DNA from: Chloroflexota bacterium
GTDB lineage: Bacteria > Chloroflexota > UBA6077 > JACQUR01
DNA length: 13,072 bases
Reading direction: 5' to 3'
Assembly: GCA_016210245.1 (NCBI GenBank)
Contig: JACQUR010000533.1
Coordinates: forward strand, 1 to 13,072
The notes under the pieces were generated by a model. The model searched no databases, was not told where the DNA came from, and worked only from the letters and a program-made list of their open reading frames with translations. A program made the translations under genes and the position numbers. Shown here in pieces: positions 1-5,215 of the stretch (within the stretch, counting starts at the first letter, position 1; each line of letters begins with the position of its first letter).

Positions 1-2
1 GA

Positions 3-380
3 GCGAGGCCGGCGGTGCGGGATCGAATCAAGGCGATCACCGCGCCCCGGCAGCGCTTGCCAGCACCGGTCCAGACGATCGTGGCGGAGCTGAATCGGGC
101 GGTGCGGGGCTGGGGGGCCTACTTCCGAGTGGGCAACCCCAGCCGCCACTTCACCCTGTCCGGATTGATGAGGGCAGGCTGGAAACGGGGCCAGGTCTCG
201 GGCGGCAGCGCCTGCAAGTACTGCGTGGACAGCGCCGGACCCAAGAGCCACCGCGCCAGTCTTCTACTCTACCCCTTTCGCCGAACCCATTCCGGCAGGC
301 TCACCAGTTCGGCTCCACGCACAGGGCGCCGACCTTGCACCTGCCGGCGAGCGCGCCCCGGCTCAAAGGGCAGTCAGTGA
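3..380 (+). pseudogene. Group II intron reverse transcriptase/maturase, C-terminal remnant
   Basis: The open frame enters from the left edge and reads RPAVRDRIKAITAP, then a segment ending VRGWGAYFRVGNPSRHF. This is the signature of the C-terminal maturase region of bacterial group II intron proteins (typically LRGWxNYFRxGN followed by a short basic tail). The match stops near base 173. The remaining frame to the TGA at 378-380 (a Cys-containing stretch, then Arg/Pro-rich sequence) does not look like a maturase tail. I could not find an intron domain V hairpin in the next 230 bases. Most of the gene would lie outside the window, so the left part may be intact, but the 3' end looks truncated or fused to unrelated sequence. 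Bases 174-409 hold no other gene I can support. The family call is fairly sure; the pseudogene call is an inference. Confidence 0.6.
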
Positions 381-409
381 GGCAGGGGGTTCGTAAGGGG
401 CCGCTCGCC

Positions 410-973
410 TCACCCGGCGGGCTTCCGCCCCCGGATCCGGCGGCGCGTGCGGCTGCTCTTCACATCGGACGGGATCACGCTGATGGTGCCGTCCACTTCG
501 AGCACGGCCAGCTTGACGGCTCGGAGATCGTCGACGCCGTGTTCTCGAAGCGCCTGCATGACCTCCTCTTTCGCGATCCCCTCGCGACGGAGGTGGTCCT
601 CGAGGAACAGGCCCTCGTGGACCAGCAGCGTTGGGCTGCCGGTGAGCCGATGTCGGAACCAGGCATGGCGCAGGCCAAGCCGGTCGACGAGCCAGTTGAC
701 GCACAGCAGGGTGATGGCTGCGAGCAGTCCGCCGTTCAACGAGGTGTCCTCACCCACCATGGCGTTCTGGACGGCGTTGGAGATGGTGAGCACCACCACC
801 AGGTCGAAGCTGGTCATCTGTCCCAGTTCGCGCTTCCCGGCCAGGCGCAACCCCACCAGGAGGACCACGTAGACCACGAGCGTGCGCAGGACGATGGCCG
901 CAAGCCCGCTCGGGTCAAGGTTCAACAACTGTCCCGTTCCCTTCACGCCTCGCCTTCGCTGCTCACCACTCAC
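410..973 (-). CDS. YetF/DUF421 family membrane protein
   Basis: 187 aa. Seen: three hydrophobic segments at about residues 23-45, 56-73 and 82-96, then a soluble C-terminal domain of about 85 residues and a basic Arg/Lys tail. The block GKRELGQMTSFDLVVVLTIS (46-65), followed by NAVQNAMVGEDTSLNGG, is the hallmark of the DUF421/YetF family. The second half (TLLVHEGLFLEDHLRREGI... then VLEVDGTISVIP) matches the small alpha/beta domain of that family. These are inner-membrane proteins of poorly defined role; some Bacillus members are spore-associated, which says little here. The GTG start at 971-973 overlaps the last 11 bases of the AAA+ ATPase gene, so the two are probably translated together. 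An in-frame GTG at 944-946 would remove nine basic residues and is a reasonable alternative start, since the Shine-Dalgarno is weak at both. Confidence 0.85.
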   Translation of the reverse strand: MSGEQRRRGVKGTGQLLNLDPSGLAAIVLRTLVVYVVLLVGLRLAGKRELGQMTSFDLVVVLTISNAVQNAMVGEDTSLNGGLLAAITLLCVNWLVDRLGLRHAWFRHRLTGSPTLLVHEGLFLEDHLRREGIAKEEVMQALREHGVDDLRAVKLAVLEVDGTISVIPSDVKSSRTRRRIRGRKPAG

Positions 974-1826
974 CGCTCGCAGAAAGCGCCCGCTCCACGT
1001 AGGCGCGCACCACCAGCCGCTCGACCTCGCGGATACTGCGCAGGTCGTGGTTCGAGTTTGCCACCTGCTGCACCAGGCGCTCGATCTCGTCCGCGGGCAG
1101 CTTGTGGAGCGCCGCCTTCTCGCGGGCGACCTGGGCGAGCACGTCGGGTGGGGGCGCGCCGAACTCGTAGCCCAGGAAGCGGTCGGTGATCGCCTCGTCC
1201 ACCAGGTCGATGCGGTTGGTGGTCAGCACCACCGCGGTATGGGCCGTGTCCAGCTCGTCGACGTTGTGGAAGAAGACGCTGTTCTGCGAGAAGTGCCACT
1301 CCTTCGCCCCGCTGGCGCTACGGCTCAGGAACAGGGACTCCACGTCGTCGAACAGGAGCACCGTGCGCCGCTCTGGCACGTCCTCGCTCCGGAAGCCTCG
1401 GAACTCCCCCTCGCGGGCGTAGTCGAACAGCCGCTTGAGCTGCTCCTCGCTGTCGCCGTAGCGGCCGCGCGCGATGTCGGCCCCGTCGACCAGCACCAGC
1501 ACCACCTCGTGCTCCCGGGGCAGGCTCTTGCCCCGGTCGCCGAACAGCCGGCACAGCTCGTAGGCCAGGCGCTTGGCCATGCTGGTCTTGCCGATGCCCA
1601 CGCCGCCGTGGAGCAGAAAGCCCTTGAGCGCGCTATGGCGCACGTCCTGCCGCCACTGGTAGGCGACGATCCTGGCCATCTCGGCCAGCATGCGGCGATA
1701 CGGCTCGCCCACCAGGTCCCGCTCTGCCCGGGCCGGGATCCGCCCATCTGTCTCGTCCACGAAGGGGCCGAACTGCTGGCCCAGCCGCTCATAGGTGTAC
1801 AGGTTGACATCCGTGTCGCGCAGCAT
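963..1826 (-). CDS. AAA+ family ATPase
   Basis: 287 aa, a single AAA+ module with a short N-terminal helical part. Seen: Walker A GGVGIGKT at residues 74-81; an RYGDSEEQLKRLFDYAR segment (122-138) like the pore/ESE region of classical AAA proteins; Walker B VLLFDDVES at 156-164; sensor 1 TTNR at 202-205; and DRF at 215-217 placing a likely arginine finger at R216. The usual Walker B catalytic Glu (DE) is Asp here (D160-D161). No protease, DNA-binding or membrane segment is attached. The protein probably acts as a soluble oligomeric remodelling ATPase; its substrate is unknown. The ATG has a GGAAGAG Shine-Dalgarno just upstream (minus strand). It forms a two-gene unit with the overlapping YetF-like gene and is divergent from the chemosensory cluster. 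I do not recognise a named subfamily. Confidence 0.85.
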   Translation of the reverse strand: MLRDTDVNLYTYERLGQQFGPFVDETDGRIPARAERDLVGEPYRRMLAEMARIVAYQWRQDVRHSALKGFLLHGGVGIGKTSMAKRLAYELCRLFGDRGKSLPREHEVVLVLVDGADIARGRYGDSEEQLKRLFDYAREGEFRGFRSEDVPERRTVLLFDDVESLFLSRSASGAKEWHFSQNSVFFHNVDELDTAHTAVVLTTNRIDLVDEAITDRFLGYEFGAPPPDVLAQVAREKAALHKLPADEIERLVQQVANSNHDLRSIREVERLVVRAYVERALSASGEW

Positions 1827-1876
1827 CTCTTCCTACCCGAGCCCAGTACACTGTTACCCGTGAAGTGCTGGGCGGT

Positions 1877-1974
1877 GTCCGAGCCGCGACCGTCAGGCCC
1901 TTCGACGGGCTCAGGATGAGCGGAGGCCCGCGCTTCCTGAGCCCGTCGAAGGGCCTCACGGTCGCGGCTCGGAC
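1877..1974. repeat. Long inverted repeat, 40-bp arms, 18-base loop
   Basis: The left arm 1877-1916 and right arm 1935-1974 are reverse complements with a single mismatch (1891-1900 reads CGTCAGG where the other arm has CCTCACG). The core TTCGACGGGCTCAGGA occurs once in each orientation. It resembles TTCGACAAGCTCAGG-type palindromes that I recall as dispersed intergenic repeats in several high-GC genomes (memory, not checked). It lies just upstream of the AAA+ ATPase start. No target-site duplication is evident at its ends. It could be a dispersed palindromic element or a mobile remnant without a transposase. Confidence 0.85.
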
Positions 1975-2153
1975 AACCAGCCTACCCTGCGAATCACCAG
2001 TCGCAGGACCCCAGCTCGCCGTGTGCAGGCTCAGCCGTCGGCACGCCGGGGAGGGCTGACGGCTGGCCACTGAGGGCCGATGGCTGATTATGGCCGACAG
2101 CACACTTTCTTGCCACCACGACGTGCGAGCGGTAGTGTGTGGCAGACCGCTGG

Positions 2154-2234
2154 CACAGGAGGAGCGAAGCATTGGCTCACCAGCGCGCAAGGCGCCCTTG
2201 CGCGCTGGTGAGCCAATGCTTCGCTCCTCCTGTG
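2154..2234. repeat. Perfect inverted repeat, 39-bp arms, 3-base loop
   Basis: Arms 2154-2192 and 2196-2234 are exact reverse complements around a CGC loop, beginning CACAGGAGGAGCG and ending CGCTCCTCCTGTG. Such a long, exact, nearly loopless palindrome is rare in bacteria because it tends to be unstable, so it is either recent or under selection. No T-tract follows, which argues against an ordinary terminator. Its right end overlaps the first copy of the 33-bp direct repeat by five bases. Confidence 0.9.
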
Positions 2235-2262
2235 GTGGAGGGTGAGGTGCAGAGTTTGATAC
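2230..2262 (+). repeat. 33-bp direct repeat, copy 1
   Basis: Begins CTGTGGTGGAGGGTGAGG and ends GATAC. It matches the copy at 2301-2333 at 31 of 33 positions. The copies start 71 bases apart and the 38 bases between them are not repeated after copy 2. It abuts the perfect hairpin on its left. The function is unknown. Confidence 0.85.
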
Positions 2263-2300
2263 GATAAACCCGTGAGTGCTGGGGAGTAGGTCGATGCCTA

Positions 2301-2333
2301 CTGTGGTGGAGGGTGAGGCGCAGAGTTCGATAC
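2301..2333 (+). repeat. 33-bp direct repeat, copy 2
   Basis: Second copy of the 33-base unit, differing from 2230-2262 by two T-to-C changes (GGCGC for GGTGC, and TTCGAT for TTTGAT). The sequence that follows (TGCTGACGAATTCC...) is unlike what follows copy 1, and I see no third copy. Confidence 0.85.
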
Positions 2334-2413
2334 TGCTGACGAATTCCGTTCGGGCGGGGTGTCATGAGGCGGCAGACAGCAACGTCGACTCCTGGCGTGA
2401 GAGATAGCCTCCT

Positions 2414-2441
2414 TTGAGGATTGGTACTAACCTGGTATACT
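2414..2441 (+). promoter_or_regulatory. Candidate sigma-70 promoter for the chemosensory cluster
   Basis: TTGAGG (2414-2419) and TATACT (2436-2441) are separated by 16 bases in a locally AT-richer stretch, about 115 bases before the first CheW start. The -10 element is one base from consensus (TATAAT) and the -35 element matches TTGACA at four of six. It is the best promoter-like site in the divergent region and would drive the whole cluster. This is a judgement by eye only. Confidence 0.4.
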
Positions 2442-2557
2442 TGAGCCGCTCAGGATCCGGCCTGTCCGACGGAGACCTGTTTGGTGCCCCGCACGGCTGT
2501 CCGCGGCGCCTCTGCTAGCACTGTTCGTGCAGACACTGTTCGCCCGGAGGATAGCTC

Positions 2558-3055
2558 ATGGTGGTTCAACCGCGCAGCCCAGTGGGTGGCCGTACACCTT
2601 CTCGTGTTTCGCTGCGAGACGGAGCGGAGCAGCTCCTCCTGATCGGCCGCATCGGCGATCGTCCGTTCGCCGTGCCCGTCCTGGCGGTCGAGCGCATCCT
2701 GCCCATGGCCGCCGTTGCCACGCTCCCGGAGGCTCGGCCGGGGGTGATGGGCGTACTCAACCTCTCCGGCTCGGTCCTGCCCGTCGTGGACGCGCGCCCC
2801 CGCCTGGGCCTTCCCAGGCCGGAGTTTCACCCCGACCAGCGCCTGCTCGTGGTTTCGGCGGAGACCCGCTACCTGCTCTGGATGGATAGCGTCGAGCGGA
2901 TCGTCTCGTCCCCGGCCCAATCCTTCGACACCGTCGAGGTTGGCACCGAACGCATGCTGGTGCCTTTCGTCGTATGCCTGGACGGAGAGGTCATCCCCGT
3001 TCTATCGCCGGAGGCGCTGGATCCGGGGCCCATCCTGCGGCCGGCCGGGGCGTAG
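2558..3055 (+). CDS. cheW: CheW-like coupling protein (first copy)
   Basis: 165 aa, one CheW beta-barrel domain from about residue 24 to 150. Seen: LLLIGRIGDRPFAVPVLAVERIL (26-48), the core GVLNLSGSVLPVVDARPRLGL, and a closing VCLDGEVIPVLSPEAL. CheW proteins bridge chemoreceptor tips and CheA at the inner face of the membrane. The usual NLRG motif reads NLSG here (Ser70), so an Arg that matters for receptor and kinase contacts in E. coli CheW is missing. The ATG is preceded by GGAGG at 2546-2550, seven bases away, which settles the start. It is the first gene of the cluster; the CheR start follows four bases after its stop. It sits where WspB would be in a Wsp-like system. Confidence 0.9.
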   Translation: MVVQPRSPVGGRTPSRVSLRDGAEQLLLIGRIGDRPFAVPVLAVERILPMAAVATLPEARPGVMGVLNLSGSVLPVVDARPRLGLPRPEFHPDQRLLVVSAETRYLLWMDSVERIVSSPAQSFDTVEVGTERMLVPFVVCLDGEVIPVLSPEALDPGPILRPAGA

Positions 3056-3059
3056 CGGG

Positions 3060-4469
3060 ATGAGCGCTCAACCGGTGGTCCGGACGCGATCCCTGCTCGA
3101 CCCGAAGGTGAAGGCGGCCTTCCTGAGCCTGGTCGAGCAGCGTTTCGGGCTCCGCGTCTCGGACCACCAGGCCCGACACCTGGACAGCGCCGTGCCGCAG
3201 CTTCTGGCCGAGGCCGGGTTTCTGACGCCCTGGGATCTCTACAGCCTGCTGGCCGAGGGCAGGCGCCCGGACCTCCTGGAGACCCTGGCTGCCAGGCTGA
3301 CGACTGGAGAGACGCACTTCTTCCGGGTCGGACCTCACATCGAGGCGCTGCAACGAGTCGTGCTGCCCGCGATCGTCAGCAGGCGGCTCGCCGACAGGCG
3401 GCTGCGGCTCTGGTCGGCTGGTTGCTCCACTGGCGAGGAGCCGTACACGCTGGCGATCCTGCTCTGCCAGCAGCTCGCCATGCCGCCGGCATGGGATATC
3501 CAACTCCTGGCCACCGACGTGAGCCGCCCTGCCCTGGACGCCGGTCGCCGAGCCACCTACGGCGAGTGGTCCTTCCGAGAGACGCCGGAGGAGGTGCGCC
3601 GCAGGTATTTCGTCCCGGCGGGCAAGCAGTGGCGCCTCGTCGAGCCGATCCGACAGATGGTGCGCTTCGCCCACCTGAACCTGGCGGCGGACGCGTTGCT
3701 GCCCCGGGACCTCGGCACCGCGGACTTCGACTTGATCCTCTGTCGCAACGTGACCATCTACTTCAGCCCGGAGGCGACCCAGCGGCTGTACCGCCGCCTG
3801 GCCGACGCGCTCGCGCCCGAGGGCTGGCTGGTGCTTGGCCCCTCGGATCCCGTGCCGCTCCAACCCGGCCTGCTGGAGCCGGTCTACCTGCCCGGCGCCG
3901 TGCTGTGGCAGCGAACCCCGGTCGAGGGGAAGGATGGGCCGGTCCTCGCGCCGCCAACCCCGCTCATCGAGCGTCCTCGACCACGCCACCCTCTGCCGGT
4001 GGCGCCCAGCGCGCCCGCGGCGTCGGGGACAGGCCCGCCTTTGCCCGCTCCACTGCAGGAGGCGGTCCTCGACCAGGAACAGGTCTGGGCGGCGCAGGCC
4101 GGGGATCGTCTGGCGGCGCGCCAGCATGCGGAACAGGCGGTGCGGGCGCGGCCCCTGCACGCCGAGGCCCACCTGCTGCTCGGGATGCTCCTGCTGGAGG
4201 AAGGGGCAGCCGATGCGGCGCTCGAGAGCCTGCGGCGGGCTACCTTCCTGGCGCCGCACCTCGCCCTGGCCCATTTCGGCCTCGGCCGAGCCTGCCGGGA
4301 GGTTGGCAACCAGGGCCGCGCCCGGGCGGCGCTTACCCAGGCGCGCTGGGTGCTGGCCGCCGCGCCGGATGACGAGCCGGTGCCCGGATGCGGGGGCCTG
4401 GTAGCCGGCGAGCTTCGCCACGCTGTCGAGTCACAACTGCTTGGCCTGCGCCGAGCGAGCAAACCGTAG
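3060..4469 (+). CDS. cheR: CheR-type protein-glutamate methyltransferase with C-terminal TPR region
   Basis: 469 aa from the ATG at 3060. An earlier in-frame ATG at 2940 lies inside the CheW gene and is unlikely. CheR uses S-adenosylmethionine to methylate glutamates on chemoreceptors. Seen: an N-terminal helical domain (about 1-80); TTGETHFFR (81-89); the SAM-binding segment WSAGCSTGEEPY (118-129); LLATDVSRPAL; and CRNVTIYF (228-235), all in family order. After a Pro/Ala-rich linker (about 295-345) come two to three TPR-like helical pairs (from EQVWAAQAGDRLAARQHAEQ to about residue 430), which would bind partner proteins. The CheR-TPR layout matches WspC rather than the short CheR of flagellar systems. 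It starts four bases after the CheW stop, suggesting coupled translation, and ends 17 bases before the second CheW. Confidence 0.93.
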   Translation: MSAQPVVRTRSLLDPKVKAAFLSLVEQRFGLRVSDHQARHLDSAVPQLLAEAGFLTPWDLYSLLAEGRRPDLLETLAARLTTGETHFFRVGPHIEALQRVVLPAIVSRRLADRRLRLWSAGCSTGEEPYTLAILLCQQLAMPPAWDIQLLATDVSRPALDAGRRATYGEWSFRETPEEVRRRYFVPAGKQWRLVEPIRQMVRFAHLNLAADALLPRDLGTADFDLILCRNVTIYFSPEATQRLYRRLADALAPEGWLVLGPSDPVPLQPGLLEPVYLPGAVLWQRTPVEGKDGPVLAPPTPLIERPRPRHPLPVAPSAPAASGTGPPLPAPLQEAVLDQEQVWAAQAGDRLAARQHAEQAVRARPLHAEAHLLLGMLLLEEGAADAALESLRRATFLAPHLALAHFGLGRACREVGNQGRARAALTQARWVLAAAPDDEPVPGCGGLVAGELRHAVESQLLGLRRASKP

Positions 4470-4486
4470 GACCGCGAGGCGCGCTC

Positions 4487-5116
4487 ATGTCGAAGATCAG
4501 CTCTCAGAACGACAACGGGAAACAGTTGCCACCTGATGGAACCTCTCCGACTCCTCCTGCCCCGGCGGGCGCTCGTTCCACCATGGTGACGAACGGAGCG
4601 CGAACGGAGGACGACACCTGGGTGCAGCGAACGCTGCGCGAGCGGGCGCGCCAGTACGCACGGCTCGCGCAGCAGGTGGAGGACGGGGAGAAGACCGAAG
4701 CGCTGTTGTTCCGTCTGGGTGACGAGACGTGCGCCGTCGAACTGCGGCTGCTGCGCAAGGTCCAGCTTGCGAAGGGCCTCACCCCGGTGCCCTGTACGCC
4801 GGCCTACGTGGCCGGCATCCTGAACGTTCGCGGCGAGGTGGTCACCGTGCTCGACCTGGCCAACACGCTCGGCCTGGGCAGCGCGCGTCGATCCGCCGAC
4901 AGCGCGCGAGTGCTGCTGGTCGAACTGCCCGGCGTGCGGGTTGGGCTCCTGGTGGACGAGGTGCTTGGCCATCGCCTGATTGCCCTGGACAAGCTTGACC
5001 GAGCCTTCTCCGGCAGAGACTTCGCCCGCGGCATCGCCGAAGCGAAGATCGTGCTCCTCGACCTGGAGCACCTGCTCGCCGGTGGACGGCTCGACGTGCT
5101 CGAGGAAGTTACCTAA
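4487..5116 (+). CDS. cheW: CheW-like coupling protein with N-terminal extension (second copy)
   Basis: 209 aa from the ATG at 4487 (GCGAGG about eight bases before). The first 70 residues are an extension: a Ser/Pro-rich, probably disordered part (1-40), then a charged helix WVQRTLRERARQYARLAQQV (45-64). The CheW domain follows at about 70-205: ALLFRLGDETCAVELRLLRK, then GILNVRGEVVTVLDLANTLGL (NVRG keeps the Arg, R115), then VGLLVDEVLGHRLI. It should couple receptor and CheA. The extended architecture resembles WspD. Together with the first CheW, which lacks this Arg, it suggests that the two couplers are not interchangeable (inference). A 99-base gap with a strong hairpin separates it from the receptor gene. 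An upstream in-frame ATG at 4388 lies within the CheR gene and is rejected. Confidence 0.9.
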   Translation: MSKISSQNDNGKQLPPDGTSPTPPAPAGARSTMVTNGARTEDDTWVQRTLRERARQYARLAQQVEDGEKTEALLFRLGDETCAVELRLLRKVQLAKGLTPVPCTPAYVAGILNVRGEVVTVLDLANTLGLGSARRSADSARVLLVELPGVRVGLLVDEVLGHRLIALDKLDRAFSGRDFARGIAEAKIVLLDLEHLLAGGRLDVLEEVT

Positions 5117-5122
5117 GTAAGG

Positions 5123-5186
5123 AGTTCAGATTTGAGAGTGCAGAGTGCAGATTTCAATCTGCACTCTGCACTCTCAAATCTGAACT
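5123..5186. repeat. Perfect inverted repeat, 31-bp arms, 2-base loop
   Basis: Arms 5123-5153 and 5156-5186 are exact reverse complements with a TC loop. Each arm contains a tandem AGAGTGC heptamer. G+C is 13 of 31 per arm, much lower than the flanking genes. It starts seven bases after the second CheW stop and ends about 30 bases before the receptor start. In RNA it would form a very strong stem inside the operon, followed by a CTCTCTTTTA tract. It might act as a partial terminator, a processing or stability element, or a dispersed repeat that landed in an operon gap. No target duplication is seen. Confidence 0.9.
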
Positions 5187-5202
5187 GCCTCTCTTTTAAT
5201 GA

Positions 5203-5210
5203 GGAGGGAG
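5203..5210 (+). promoter_or_regulatory. Ribosome binding site fixing the receptor start
   Basis: GGAGGGAG lies five bases before the GTG at 5216-5218. It supports that start over an in-frame ATG at 5132 whose first 20 or so codons are made of the hairpin repeat. An ATG three codons further on (5225) is the only close rival. Confidence 0.7.
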
Positions 5211-5215
5211 GGTCT

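Larger units (their letters stand above)
1827..2557. other. Divergent intergenic region rich in inverted and direct repeats
   Basis: About 730 bases lie between the AAA+ ATPase gene (leftward) and the first CheW gene (rightward), with no gene I can support. From left to right they hold a 40-bp-arm inverted repeat (1877-1974), degenerate GGCTGA-type short repeats around 2030-2100 (for example 2053-2066 and 2074-2087, matching at 11 of 14 bases, with an inverted relative at 2031-2042), a perfect 39-bp-arm inverted repeat (2154-2234), a 33-bp direct repeat pair (2230-2262 and 2301-2333), and a likely promoter (2414-2441). Short open frames here are repeat-derived and lack coding character. Confidence 0.7.

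Noticed and set aside
335..1189. 284-codon plus-strand frame across the YetF and AAA+ genes
   Set aside because: It is antisense to two genes with clear family motifs, and its composition is low-complexity.
2154..2234. Rho-independent terminator
   Set aside because: The stem is far longer than usual, there is no T-tract on either strand, and no gene on either side ends here (both neighbours start).
2230..2333. CRISPR-like arrangement (33-base repeats around a 38-base spacer)
   Set aside because: Only two copies, not identical to each other, no third repeat, no cas gene in the window, and the first copy overlaps a palindrome.
2991..4421. 476-codon minus-strand frame opposite CheR
   Set aside because: Shadow of cheR: Arg/Gln/Gly-rich, no domain, and cheR carries complete SAM-binding and catalytic motifs.
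5132..5215. N-terminal extension of the receptor from an ATG inside the hairpin
   Set aside because: The extra codons are simply the palindrome translated, and GGAGGGAG sits just before the GTG at 5216.
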